Under the pieces are notes generated by a model. It did not search any database. It saw only the letters and a list, made by a program, of their open reading frames with translations, and was not told where the DNA came from. The position numbers and the translations under genes were made by a program. A DNA stretch of 64,000 nt from contig FSRD01000001.1 in assembly GCA_900129675.1 (NCBI GenBank), forward strand, positions 4,701,501 to 4,765,500. The letters are read 5' to 3'. This document shows, one piece after another, positions 33,878 to 42,105 of this stretch. Source of the DNA: Bradyrhizobium erythrophlei. GTDB taxonomy: Bacteria; Pseudomonadota; Alphaproteobacteria; Rhizobiales; Xanthobacteraceae. Position 1 is the first letter of the stretch. Every line of letters starts with the position of its first letter.

Positions 33878-35089
33878 CTAACGGTTGGCGTGCATGACGT
33901 CGCTGATGACTTGCCGATAGGAGGCGATGGCACGGTCGTAGGTAAAGCGCTGCGCTGCCAGCGCGGCGCGTCGGCCTTTTGCCTGCGTCTCCTCAGGATG
34001 AGCTGCCGCCGATCGAATGGCTTCGGCGAGATCGAGCGGATCTTCCGGTCTTGTGACCCAGCCGATGTCCTCTTCTTTCAACATCAATGCGGCCTCTGAA
34101 CTGGCTTCGGCGGTGACAATGACCGGCCGTCCGACTGCGAACAGATTGTAGATTCGGCTCGGAACCGACACGCCAGCAACATTGCGGCGATAAGGGATAA
34201 TCCAGACGTCGGCCGCCGACAGAAACTCGGCAAGTTCGGACTGCGGCACTCGATCGACAAGCGTAACGTTGTTGAGCGGAGCCCTTGCAAGCAGCTCGGT
34301 CAATTGTTTCCACCCGGCTCCCGATCCGGAAAGCAAAAAGTGAATATTCTTCTCACCCTTTAACAATCGTGCGGCTTCGTACACGGTGGCGGTGCTGTGA
34401 GTAAAACCAAGGTTGCCCGAAAGCCCGACAACCATCTTATCCGTGAAACGGCGGCGGAACGAATTGTCACTGGTTATTTCGCGATATCCGATCGGCAGCA
34501 GCACCCAGTTCGGAATCAACTTGATCTTGTGGCTTTCCACATTTCTATAGGTGAGCAGAAGCGGTTCGACGTCGCGCCCGATGGTGATGATCGCGTCGAG
34601 TGCACCGAACAGCAGGCGATTGGCAAAGCGAATCGTTTTGACCACCAAGGACTCCGGCTGCATCAATCCTGCCATTACCAATGCTTCGGGATACAGATCG
34701 TGGATCAGAAGGGTAGCAGACGCCCCGCGTAACTTCGCCGCCAGCGTCACTGAATATGGTAGCGCGAACGGGGCTGTCACACTGAGCACCACATCGTTTC
34801 TGGTGGCGTATTTGAGGGTTGCAAAGAACATTTTGATTGATACCAGCGCCATGGCGAGCGCCCTTCGCGCCAGTGCATCTTTTTCCGGCGCCCATGTGCT
34901 GACTTCGACGACACGGAGCTTAGCAGTCTCAGCTGAGGCAGAATGGGCGGTTCCAGAAATCACGAGAACCTCGCAGTCAGTCTTGAGGCCATCGGCAATC
35001 GCTGTCAGATAAGTGGCTGTAGTGGTGGGGTCAGGAGCATAATATTGGCTCACTATCACGACTTTGCCTGACGCACGCTTTGACATCAT
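33878..35089 (-). CDS. GT4-family glycosyltransferase (WcaI/WbuB-like)
   Basis: The 403-residue protein starts at the ATG at 35089; a second ATG follows directly. It has VVIVSQYYAPDPTTTATYL at the N-terminus, as in colanic-acid WcaI and fucosamine-transferring WbuB proteins, and a GT4 donor-site region with VWIIPYRRNVAGVSVPSRIYN (about 320-340). The reading frame extends upstream without support. It may transfer a 6-deoxy-amino sugar such as FucNAc or Fuc4N, inferred from the WbuB resemblance. It is the last apparent polysaccharide gene before the prophage region. Confidence 0.78.
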   Translation of the reverse strand: MMSKRASGKVVIVSQYYAPDPTTTATYLTAIADGLKTDCEVLVISGTAHSASAETAKLRVVEVSTWAPEKDALARRALAMALVSIKMFFATLKYATRNDVVLSVTAPFALPYSVTLAAKLRGASATLLIHDLYPEALVMAGLMQPESLVVKTIRFANRLLFGALDAIITIGRDVEPLLLTYRNVESHKIKLIPNWVLLPIGYREITSDNSFRRRFTDKMVVGLSGNLGFTHSTATVYEAARLLKGEKNIHFLLSGSGAGWKQLTELLARAPLNNVTLVDRVPQSELAEFLSAADVWIIPYRRNVAGVSVPSRIYNLFAVGRPVIVTAEASSEAALMLKEEDIGWVTRPEDPLDLAEAIRSAAAHPEETQAKGRRAALAAQRFTYDRAIASYRQVISDVMHANR

Positions 35090-35106
35090 TCGAAATACCT
35101 GGAGAA

Positions 35107-35883
35107 CTATCGAGCAAGAGGACGGACCGGTAAAATCGTTACCGCTGCTTTTCTGGGAGGGTCTGGTGGTGCGAACCCTAGCCAAGCAAAGTTATGCTGC
35201 ACTGGAACGAAGTGCGCAAGTCGGGGTGCGAGTGACCACTTCTGCAGCTCGAATGCCGATCTCATTAAGCTCAGCTCGCATTTTCGGCGAACGTCACGTC
35301 GCGAGCCTTCCTTTGAGTCCGACTTGTGGCTTGGTAACGAGCCGAGGAGGCAATCTCGGCGGCTGCCACTGCTTCCCGATGCTGAGTTGCTTAAATGAAG
35401 GGAAGGGTGTGTTAGGTCTGCGGACCGTGGGGAGGTCAGGAAGGCCAGCGTCATGGCCGTGGTGGCATTGAGGCTGGAAATCGTCGGCGCGGTCCCGAAC
35501 ACGGCCGAGCCCGTGCCGGTAGACGTCGTGAGTGCCGCCAGCAGATTGGCGCTAGAGGGCGTCCCGAGGAACGTCGCAACCCCCGTGCCTGGCGTGAGCG
35601 TGGCAAGCGTGCCAAACGCGACCCCGTTGGTCTTGGTGCAGACGATCGAGTTGGCAACGATCATACAGTCGCCCGAGATCAATCCTTCGATGTAAGTGGC
35701 GATCTGGGCGGGGGTGCCTTTGCGGTCGGCGCCGCCTTGCACCACATAGAGCAGTTCAGTTCCACCCAACGCGCTCGCCGCCGTCATGGCGGAAACGGTG
35801 CTATTGGTGGCGTGGGCTACTGGCGTGACGAACGGCAGCGCCAGCGACAACAGGCTCGCAAGGATCAGGAGATAACGTCGCAT
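35107..35883 (-). CDS. phage tail-associated secreted protein, C-terminus replaced
   Basis: The first ~155 residues are coherent: a signal peptide (MRRYLLILASLLSLALPFVTPVAHA), then ELLYVVQGGADRKGTPAQIA and Thr/Gly/Ser-rich repeats (FGTLATLTPGTGVATFLG). This is the style of tail-fibre/tail-spike N-terminal domains in rhizobial prophages. After about residue 160 (near 35430) composition turns basic and disordered, so the rest is read-through into unrelated DNA and the true C-terminus is missing. It starts right after the stop of the small gene at 35885 (TGA-C-ATG). About 230 bp at 35200-35430 are unexplained. Confidence 0.6.
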   Translation of the reverse strand: MRRYLLILASLLSLALPFVTPVAHATNSTVSAMTAASALGGTELLYVVQGGADRKGTPAQIATYIEGLISGDCMIVANSIVCTKTNGVAFGTLATLTPGTGVATFLGTPSSANLLAALTTSTGTGSAVFGTAPTISSLNATTAMTLAFLTSPRSADLTHPSLHLSNSASGSSGSRRDCLLGSLPSHKSDSKEGSRRDVRRKCELSLMRSAFELQKWSLAPRLAHFVPVQHNFAWLGFAPPDPPRKAAVTILPVRPLAR

Positions 35884-35884
35884 G

Positions 35885-36109
35885 TCAGCAGCCTCCCGCG
35901 CGGCAGATTAGGCTCGCGCCGTCCGTTTGAAGAATGAGGGACGTTCCATCGACCAGCAGGATATCGCCGGTCGGCTGGGGCACTGGCGGGGCACCATGGG
36001 CACCAAGCAGAACCCGGCCCATGGACGTATTGAGCCCGAGCGCGAGCGCGCCCGAAGCTATTCCTGCGACGGCCAGGGCCAGCGCGATCGAAATGATGAG
36101 GATGCGCAT
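35885..36109 (-). CDS. small prophage protein with N-terminal membrane segment
   Basis: A 74-residue product from the ATG at 36109 (an ATG nine bases earlier is also in frame). It has a hydrophobic start (MRILIISIALALAVAGIASG) and a hydrophilic part ILLVDGTSLILQTDGASLIC. It lies between the two other small secreted prophage proteins, with stop-to-start junctions TGACATG on both sides, so all three are translated together. No family was recognised. Confidence 0.55.
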   Translation of the reverse strand: MRILIISIALALAVAGIASGALALGLNTSMGRVLLGAHGAPPVPQPTGDILLVDGTSLILQTDGASLICRAGGC

Positions 36110-36110
36110 G

Positions 36111-36638
36111 TCAGTCAAATGCCCCGGAGAGCTTGAATTGCAGATCGGTGGTCGAGGCCGGCGTCACCGATCCACCCACGACGAGACAGACGTAGAGCAC
36201 TCGGCCCTTGGCGGGCGTGTCCTGGTTGGCGACGGAGGTCGCCTGAACCAGCTGGGCGCTTGCAACGCTCGTTCCCGTAGTGGCCGCAGGCGTCAGGGTG
36301 AACGGCTGAACCGCAAGCTTTGCGACATCGGCTGCACCGAGGCTGAAGGCAGACTTGTCGGTGCAGGTGGTCGCGGTTGGATTCGTGTCGAAGATGTAGA
36401 ACGTGATTGGTATGGTCGATCCGCAGTTCGACGTCAGGTCGACTTCATCCAAAACGCCCGATGGGCTCAGATAGGCAGAGCGAAAGAACGGGACGGTCTG
36501 CAAGCCCCCGATGGCATTGCCGGAAGAATAGGCCGCGGTCTGGATCGTCGGCGTCGTCGACACGCCATCGTTGGCGGCAAGTGCCGCTGATGCCATCAGC
36601 GCAACGTCAAGCGCCGCCAGAATGCGGGTGATCTTCAT
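36111..36638 (-). CDS. secreted prophage protein of unknown function
   Basis: A 175-residue protein with a signal peptide (ILAALDVALMASAALAAND) and a beta-rich body containing ITFYIFDTNPTATTC and KGRVLYVCLVVGGS. It looks like a structural accessory protein of a phage tail or particle, by position upstream of the tail-like gene; there is no recognised family. The gene order 36638 to 35107 on the minus strand reads as one small operon. The upstream side is interrupted by the IS630 element. Confidence 0.55.
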   Translation of the reverse strand: MKITRILAALDVALMASAALAANDGVSTTPTIQTAAYSSGNAIGGLQTVPFFRSAYLSPSGVLDEVDLTSNCGSTIPITFYIFDTNPTATTCTDKSAFSLGAADVAKLAVQPFTLTPAATTGTSVASAQLVQATSVANQDTPAKGRVLYVCLVVGGSVTPASTTDLQFKLSGAFD

Positions 36639-36664
36639 GGAGAATTCTCCGGATTGGGGCTTTC

Positions 36665-37968
36665 TAGGTCAGCGTTTCCTTGGTTTGAATCATATCAGGC
36701 AGCCTCGGCGAGTTTGTAAGACCAGGTGTGGACGACGTGGTGGCGATTGACGTCCTTGATGCCGAGCATGATGCGCTCCTTTAGCTCCTGTTTTGATGCT
36801 ACGCGGATGTGGCGCAGGACGGAGCGGGCGAACTTGGAGAAGAAGCCCTCGATGAGGTTGAGCCACGAGCCGTGTTTGGGCGTGAAGGTGAACGCGAAGC
36901 GGCCGCTCGGTTGAGTAGCGAGCCAAGCTCGGGTTTCTCGGGAGATATGTGCCGAGTGGTTGTCCAGGATCAGCTTGATCGCTGTACCGGCCGGGTAAGC
37001 GGCATTGAGAAGTTTGAGGAATTCAATGAACTCGCGACTGCGGTGGCGGTCTTTGACCAGGGCGTGGACCTTGCCGGTGAGCAGATCGATCCCGGCCAAC
37101 AGGCTGAGCGTGCCATGGCGCTTGTACTCATGGTCGCGTGAGAATGTCGCGTAGGTGCCAGGCACCGGCGGCAAATCCGGCGACGTGGTCGCGATCGCCT
37201 GGATTCCCGGCTTCTCGTCGTAGGAGACAATCGCTACCGGCTTGCGCGATGTTTTAGGCTTTTTCTTCGCCTTCTTCGCCTTGGCCGCGGCCTTTTTCAG
37301 GACCTGGACCTCGCGATAGACGCACAGAACTTCCGCCATCTTCTGTTCGAACTCGGCGTCGCGGCGTTCCAGATAGTAACGTACCTTATGCGGTTTGATC
37401 TCCTCTTGACCGAGAATCTTGCACACCGTGCCCTGGACAAGATTGGCGAGGCATCCGTGTCCCGCTGCCGCCCCGTGTTCGCGCGCATGGCGCGCCAGCA
37501 GACGCGTCGTCCACAACTCGTGCGGATAGCCGTGATCCTTGGCCTTGTCGCACGCCAACGACACCAGCCAGGCCTTGGCCTCCGGCGTAATCGTTGGCTC
37601 CTTGCCCGGTCTGGGTCGGTCATCAAGCGCCATCAACGGCCCATAGGCCAGCGCCCGCTCGATGCAGCGTTGGACCGTCTGGTGATGCATCCCCACCCGC
37701 TGTCCAACGGTAAAAAAAGACGGGTTCTCGCTATAGGCCAGAAGCATCTGCGCACGCTGCACCCGGCTCGCCGGCTCGGTGCGGGACCGGGAAATGCTGA
37801 TCAGACGCAAAACGTCCTCATCTGTCATCACCACCTCAAGCGCTCGCCGCCATGTTGCCATGATCTCGCTCCTCGTTCAGCTCTTCTCAAACGAGGAATC
37901 CACCAACATGCTTCCCGTTCCATAAATGCTGGCATTCTCAATGCCGGTTTCATGGAATCGATCGTCTA
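36665..37968. mobile_element. IS630-family insertion sequence (boundaries tentative)
   Basis: The intact transposase is flanked by weakly similar inverted ends: CTAGGTCAGCGTTTCC at 36664-36679 and, on the other strand from 37969, CTAGACGATCGATTCC. A TA at each outer end fits the TA target duplication of IS630 elements. The inverted repeat is imperfect, so the limits are uncertain. The right end touches the CTAG where the next IS begins. Confidence 0.4.
36695..37861 (-). CDS. IS630-family transposase
   Basis: A 388-residue DDE transposase: N-terminal helix-turn-helix region (RVGMHHQTVQRCIERAL), then YDEKPGIQA with the first acidic residue, LILDNHSAHIS with the second, and HGSWLNLIEGFFSKFARSVL with the third in the Tc1/mariner-like IS630 fold. 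A lysine-rich linker lies at about 195-215. The frame is complete, so it may be active. A shorter start at the Met of MTDEDVLRLIS is also possible. Confidence 0.88.
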   Translation of the reverse strand: MATWRRALEVVMTDEDVLRLISISRSRTEPASRVQRAQMLLAYSENPSFFTVGQRVGMHHQTVQRCIERALAYGPLMALDDRPRPGKEPTITPEAKAWLVSLACDKAKDHGYPHELWTTRLLARHAREHGAAAGHGCLANLVQGTVCKILGQEEIKPHKVRYYLERRDAEFEQKMAEVLCVYREVQVLKKAAAKAKKAKKKPKTSRKPVAIVSYDEKPGIQAIATTSPDLPPVPGTYATFSRDHEYKRHGTLSLLAGIDLLTGKVHALVKDRHRSREFIEFLKLLNAAYPAGTAIKLILDNHSAHISRETRAWLATQPSGRFAFTFTPKHGSWLNLIEGFFSKFARSVLRHIRVASKQELKERIMLGIKDVNRHHVVHTWSYKLAEAA

Positions 37969-38078
37969 GCTACTTTCCGGCGCAAAATTGACGTTTCCGG
38001 GATTGAGGTCAGTTGGTTGCCGCAAAACAAAACCCGCCGGGGTGAGCGGCGGGCCCGAGTTGGCTTAGATTGAGGCGC

Positions 38079-39485
38079 CTACTGGACGGATTGTTTTTCC
38101 ATTGTGCGACCGATGTTGACGATGTTGTCGGCGATGACGCCGAGCCCGACCCAACGCTTCATTCCGGCATCGCCTTTGTAGTGGCAGCGATCGAGCCCGT
38201 GTCGCCGCTTGACCACGCTGATGCGTCCCTCGCATCCGGTCCGCCATTTCTGTCCGTTGCGGAACCAGCGCTTCCTCTGCTCTCGTTTGCGCTCGGAGCT
38301 CTTGGTCGAACGGTTGGGAATGCAGACGCGCTTGACGCCCTGGGCGTTCGCTGCTGCCTCGTTCTTGGCGGAGTAGAATGCGGCATCTGCTGCCACCATG
38401 TGCGGCGGACGCCCCAGCATTGCTCGATGCATCTCGATGGCGGCTATCAGCAGGTCCGAATCGCTCGGACGCCGATCATAGACCTCGTAGTCGATCACGA
38501 TCTGGTCCTCGGCCTCCTGCAACTTCACCATCTTGCCGAACTCGTTCGGCTTGCCGGCCTTGCCTTTGCGAATGATCTCCGTCGATGGCTCGAACAGGCT
38601 GAGTATCTTGCCTTCGGCGTGTGTGTCGCCGCGGAAGATACGCGCTCTCGTCTGCTTCATCACTTGCTTGACCAGCGGCACCATCGCGTCGAGCTCCTGG
38701 CGCAGGCCTTCGAGCACCAACTGCTGCAGGACGTTCCTTGCGCGCTTGGTTCCTCTGGCGACCTCTTTGGAGAACCGCCTCGCCTGTCCCACCACTCGGC
38801 TGGTCGCATTGAGCAGCTTGCCATAGGATCGATTGAGCTTCTCCCGGCTCTGCTTGGCTCTGGAGCGCGCCGCCCGGGCGATGTCCAGGACCCGCAGCTT
38901 CACGCTGCGACTGCGGTCGCGCAGCTTGGCGCCAGTCTCGCCGGCGATCTTGCCAATCCTTTTCATGGTGCGGATCAGAACCCGCACGCCATCGCCCAAC
39001 AAGCTCGAATCGGTCGGATAGTGGACGTTGGTCTCCACCACGGTGGTGTCCACGCGCATTCTGCGCCCCGCTGCCAACCCGTTGGCTTGAGCCAGCTTCA
39101 CCAGCCTTTGGTGAATCTGCTTGACCACCTCGGGCCCCACTGCCAGACCCCAACGTCCCATCGTCTTTGCATCGGGTGTCTTGCCGGCGCCGACGCGGGT
39201 GAAGTCGCGGTACACCAGATTGGCGCGCACCTCGCGCTCCAGCACGCCATAGCTCCAGTTGCGGATGTGCTTGAGGATCAACAAGCGCAACACCATCTCG
39301 GCGGGCGCGCCCAACCGACCGCGACCGCGGCTCTTGGGATGCCGCCTCGCCAGCGCTTCGTACACCGCAGCTACGATCTGTTCATCCGCCAGCACCCGGT
39401 CGGCGTGTTCCATCCAACCTTCGCGAAGATCGCTCACTTCTTCGGCGATCAACCCGTCGCCAAAGCTGAGCTGCGCTCGGCGCAT
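38079..39485 (-). CDS. ISNCY-like transposase of element A
   Basis: A 468-residue transposase of the family with APAEMVLRLLILKHIRNWSY (N-terminal recognition region), RMRVDTTVVETNVHYPTDS (first Asp of the DDE core) and a C-terminal GCEGRISVVKRRHGL segment holding the last catalytic Glu. The start is taken at 39485, one base after the stop of the accessory gene; upstream in-frame codons would overlap it. The paralogous transposase at 40168-41589 shares the same landmarks, so both elements belong to one group. Confidence 0.85.
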   Translation of the reverse strand: MRRAQLSFGDGLIAEEVSDLREGWMEHADRVLADEQIVAAVYEALARRHPKSRGRGRLGAPAEMVLRLLILKHIRNWSYGVLEREVRANLVYRDFTRVGAGKTPDAKTMGRWGLAVGPEVVKQIHQRLVKLAQANGLAAGRRMRVDTTVVETNVHYPTDSSLLGDGVRVLIRTMKRIGKIAGETGAKLRDRSRSVKLRVLDIARAARSRAKQSREKLNRSYGKLLNATSRVVGQARRFSKEVARGTKRARNVLQQLVLEGLRQELDAMVPLVKQVMKQTRARIFRGDTHAEGKILSLFEPSTEIIRKGKAGKPNEFGKMVKLQEAEDQIVIDYEVYDRRPSDSDLLIAAIEMHRAMLGRPPHMVAADAAFYSAKNEAAANAQGVKRVCIPNRSTKSSERKREQRKRWFRNGQKWRTGCEGRISVVKRRHGLDRCHYKGDAGMKRWVGLGVIADNIVNIGRTMEKQSVQ

Positions 39486-39486
39486 C

Positions 39487-39831
39487 TCAATCACGCTGTC
39501 CTCCCGAGCGCCTTCGACGCGGCTCCGGACGCAGCAAATCATGATTGAGTTCGCAAATGGTCTCGATCGATTGCTTCAGCTTCTGATAGTTGCTCAGCCA
39601 GCGGCGAACCTCGGCGACGCGCTCGCGACGCACGCTGAATTGCCGCGTGCGTCCACCAGCATAGGTGACCGTCAGAACAAACACCCGGTGCCCTTCGCCA
39701 CGCGCGCATTTCGGGCAGTCTTTGGTGTGTCGGACGGTGCGCTCCAGCAGCGAGCCACGCAGCAATTCGCCGGTGACCGGCAGCTTGCCGACAAGCTTCT
39801 CGCGCGCTCGAAGGGATCGATCTCGAATCAT
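39487..39831 (-). CDS. small CxxC accessory protein of element A (DUF6788-like)
   Basis: A 114-residue protein directly upstream of the transposase. It contains CPKCARGEGH, a CxxC mini-motif, followed by RVFVLTVTYAGGRTRQFSV and RRWLSNYQKLKQSIE. The second IS element carries a protein at the same position with the same layout (CPACQSGEQH), so the pair is a conserved part of this IS group. The role is unknown; the motif suggests a nucleic-acid- or zinc-binding accessory. Confidence 0.7.
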   Translation of the reverse strand: MIRDRSLRAREKLVGKLPVTGELLRGSLLERTVRHTKDCPKCARGEGHRVFVLTVTYAGGRTRQFSVRRERVAEVRRWLSNYQKLKQSIETICELNHDLLRPEPRRRRSGGQRD

Positions 39832-40167
39832 TCACAAGAATGAATCAGACCGCAGTCGCCCCTGTCAATTTCAAATCTGTCCGACCTTGCAGTTTTCCAT
39901 GCCCTGAGCGATTCTCCCGCAACAACCGAGCGCTTCAATTTTGCGCCGGAAAGTAGCTAGTTTCTGTCGCGAAACGCCTGTTTTTGTGTCGAGGCATGCC
40001 ATTTCCCAATAAAAACCGGGGTGAACTGACGTCGGATGTCGGCATTTTCGGAGGCAATTGGACGCCGATTTTCGTCGCGATGTCATTAAGCGCCCATTGG
40101 GGGCGGGTTCGGTTGCAAGATGGTGCGGCGGATATCTTTGCGCCGCAAACGAACTTGAGGGATATTG

Positions 40168-41589
40168 TCAGGCGGCTTTTCGTCTGCGCGATGGTCGGTC
40201 CGCCAACAGGGCTGCAATCTTCATGAGGTTGTTGGCGAGCACGGCGGCTGCGACCCACAGCTCAAAGCGCTCGCGACCTTCGGCGAGACAGCGCTTCATG
40301 CCACGGCCGCGGAACAACACCGAGATGCGCCCCTCGATGCCCGCGCGAAAGCGCTGGCCGTCCTTGAACTCCCGGGTCTTCTCATAGGCTTCGCGCTCGG
40401 GCGCTTTGGTGCCGCCGCGTTGTGGGATGCACACCACCTTGACGCCTTGCTGCTTGCACGACATCACGTTCGTTTCGCTGAAGAAGCCGCGATCCGATCC
40501 ATACAATTTGGGGACGTCGCCGAAGGTCTGCTTGTGGCGCTCCAGCGAAGCAATCACATGCTGCTCATCGACGGGATTTCGGTCCAACACTTTATACTGG
40601 GTGATCAAGCCGCGCGCGCTTTCGGCGAGGAAGACCTTGTGGCCGAACTCGATCGGCGTCTGCACCTTGCCGCGCTTGATCAGGTCGGTATGGGGCTCAA
40701 AAATCGAATAGATCTTCTCGGCCGTCGGAACTTGCTCGCCATCGAGCACACGCCGGCGCGACTGACCAATCACACGGGCTCCCAGACCACAAAAATGCTC
40801 GATCTCCTTGCGCGTCTCCGCAATCGCCAGATCGGCGATCATATCTTTGCCGCGCGCTTTGCCGGTCTGCTGCAGCGCCGTTCGTGCACTTTCGACGACC
40901 TCCGTGGCAATGCCGATGAGCTCTCGGTATGTCCCGGTCTGATGCTGCTGGCGCTGCCTTGTGGTCATCCGTTGGATCTCTTGCATCCGACGCCGCGCCG
41001 ATCGCGTCCGATCCCGGAACCCCTTGATACGCCGGCGCCCCAGCGCTGCGGCGAGGCGGCCGATCAGGCGCGTGACAACGCGAACGACATCCCATAACAG
41101 CGTGTTGTCGGTCGGATGATGAATGTCGGTCTGTACCACCGTGGTGTCGACACGCAGCTTTTGGCCGTCCTCCAGTCCGAGCTCGACGGCCGCCTGCACC
41201 ACCAGATCATTGATCGCCTTGAGCGTCTCGGGCGTGAGCCGATTGAAGCCGCGGTGGAACGCATCGTGTCGCGGCACCGGCAGACAATAGAAGTCGGTGA
41301 ACTGGCGCAGTGTGCATCCGTCGGCAATCCGCTCGCGTAATTCGCGATAGTTCCAATTCTTGACGCGCATCAGAACCAGCGAGCGCAACACCTGTTGTGG
41401 CGTCAGGCCGTTGCGACCGGTCTCGGCCTTCTTCAAACCCCGCGTCAGATCGCAGCGGACCTGCTCGATCATGTCCTTTTGGTCGTCCAGAAACTCGGAA
41501 ATAGCTTGCAGCAACGGCTCCAGGCGCAGGCCCTGACGCACCAGCTCAAAATCGGCAAAACTGACCTGTCGTTCCGCTGTCCGGGACAC
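40168..41589 (-). CDS. ISNCY-like transposase of element B
   Basis: A 473-residue transposase paralogous to that of element A: NGLTPQQVLRSLVLMRVKNW, LRVDTTVVQTDIHHPTDN (first catalytic Asp) and AGIEGRISVLFRGRGMKRC (last catalytic Glu). It starts with GTG two bases after the stop of the accessory gene. The frame is complete and the ends are intact, so it may be active. Confidence 0.85.
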   Translation of the reverse strand: MSRTAERQVSFADFELVRQGLRLEPLLQAISEFLDDQKDMIEQVRCDLTRGLKKAETGRNGLTPQQVLRSLVLMRVKNWNYRELRERIADGCTLRQFTDFYCLPVPRHDAFHRGFNRLTPETLKAINDLVVQAAVELGLEDGQKLRVDTTVVQTDIHHPTDNTLLWDVVRVVTRLIGRLAAALGRRRIKGFRDRTRSARRRMQEIQRMTTRQRQQHQTGTYRELIGIATEVVESARTALQQTGKARGKDMIADLAIAETRKEIEHFCGLGARVIGQSRRRVLDGEQVPTAEKIYSIFEPHTDLIKRGKVQTPIEFGHKVFLAESARGLITQYKVLDRNPVDEQHVIASLERHKQTFGDVPKLYGSDRGFFSETNVMSCKQQGVKVVCIPQRGGTKAPEREAYEKTREFKDGQRFRAGIEGRISVLFRGRGMKRCLAEGRERFELWVAAAVLANNLMKIAALLADRPSRRRKAA

Positions 41590-41591
41590 GC

Positions 41592-41939
41592 TCAGCCCTC
41601 ATCGCTCTTCTCGGCTTGGCGCGCGCGCTTCAGCGCCTTGATATATCGCGGTGCCGCCTGGTGCAGCAGATCCTGCAGAGCCCGCCCGTTATCCAGGCTG
41701 CGCTGAACCTCCAGCACAAGTTCTTCCGGAACGTAAACGGCAACACGACGCCCGTTCGCGCGACCGTACAGCACATAACTTTGATGTTGCTCGCCAGACT
41801 GGCACGCCGGGCAATTCTTGCGGATGCACCGGCTCCGCCGCAAGCTCAGCGAACCGAGAAGTGCAGGCCAAAGATTAGCCGTCTCACTCCGCAGCCAGTG
41901 CGCGACATCTGAAGGCGATTCCGAATCAACATGCTTCAT
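41592..41939 (-). CDS. small CxxC accessory protein of element B (DUF6788-like)
   Basis: A 115-residue protein with RKNCPACQSGEQHQSYVLYG, the same CxxC...H arrangement as the accessory protein of element A, followed by RANGRRVAVYVPEEL and a basic C-terminus. It lies immediately upstream of the transposase (TGA-GC-GTG), so the two genes are translationally coupled. The function is unknown. Confidence 0.72.
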   Translation of the reverse strand: MKHVDSESPSDVAHWLRSETANLWPALLGSLSLRRSRCIRKNCPACQSGEQHQSYVLYGRANGRRVAVYVPEELVLEVQRSLDNGRALQDLLHQAAPRYIKALKRARQAEKSDEG

Positions 41940-42105
41940 AAGAAGTATGTGATACTATGCACATGCACGCCGCAAGAAAACCCATGCTCGAAAATCGCGA
42001 GATAACCCCTATTTTAAAAGGCGAAATGTCTTTCGCGACAGAAACTAGCTAGGTAAGGTTGTATGTGGTAGATTCCGTACATCATCCAATGTGGAGCAAG
42101 TTCAG

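Larger units (their letters stand above)
37966..39960. mobile_element. insertion sequence A, ISNCY-like, CTAG-flanked
   Basis: A complete element of about 2 kb. It ends in perfect 22-bp inverted repeats at 37970-37991 and 39935-39956 (outer sequence CTACTTTCCGGCGC) and is bracketed by CTAG at 37966-37969 and 39957-39960, most simply a 4-bp target duplication. It carries two minus-strand genes, a small CxxC protein and the transposase. The right-hand CTAG is also the left flank of the next element. Confidence 0.85.
39957..42048. mobile_element. insertion sequence B, ISNCY-like, CTAG-flanked
   Basis: A complete 2-kb element with perfect 14-bp inverted ends (TTTCTGTCGCGAAA at 39961-39974 and its complement at 42031-42044), bracketed by CTAG at 39957-39960 and 42045-42048. 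A further CTAG directly follows the right copy. Its two minus-strand genes mirror those of element A, but its ends are different in sequence. It inserted exactly at the right border of element A. Confidence 0.85.

Noticed and set aside
38070..39548. A 492-codon plus-strand frame opposite the transposase of element A
   Set aside because: It mirrors the transposase codon by codon and has no family features; the minus-strand transposase is well supported by its motifs and terminal repeats.
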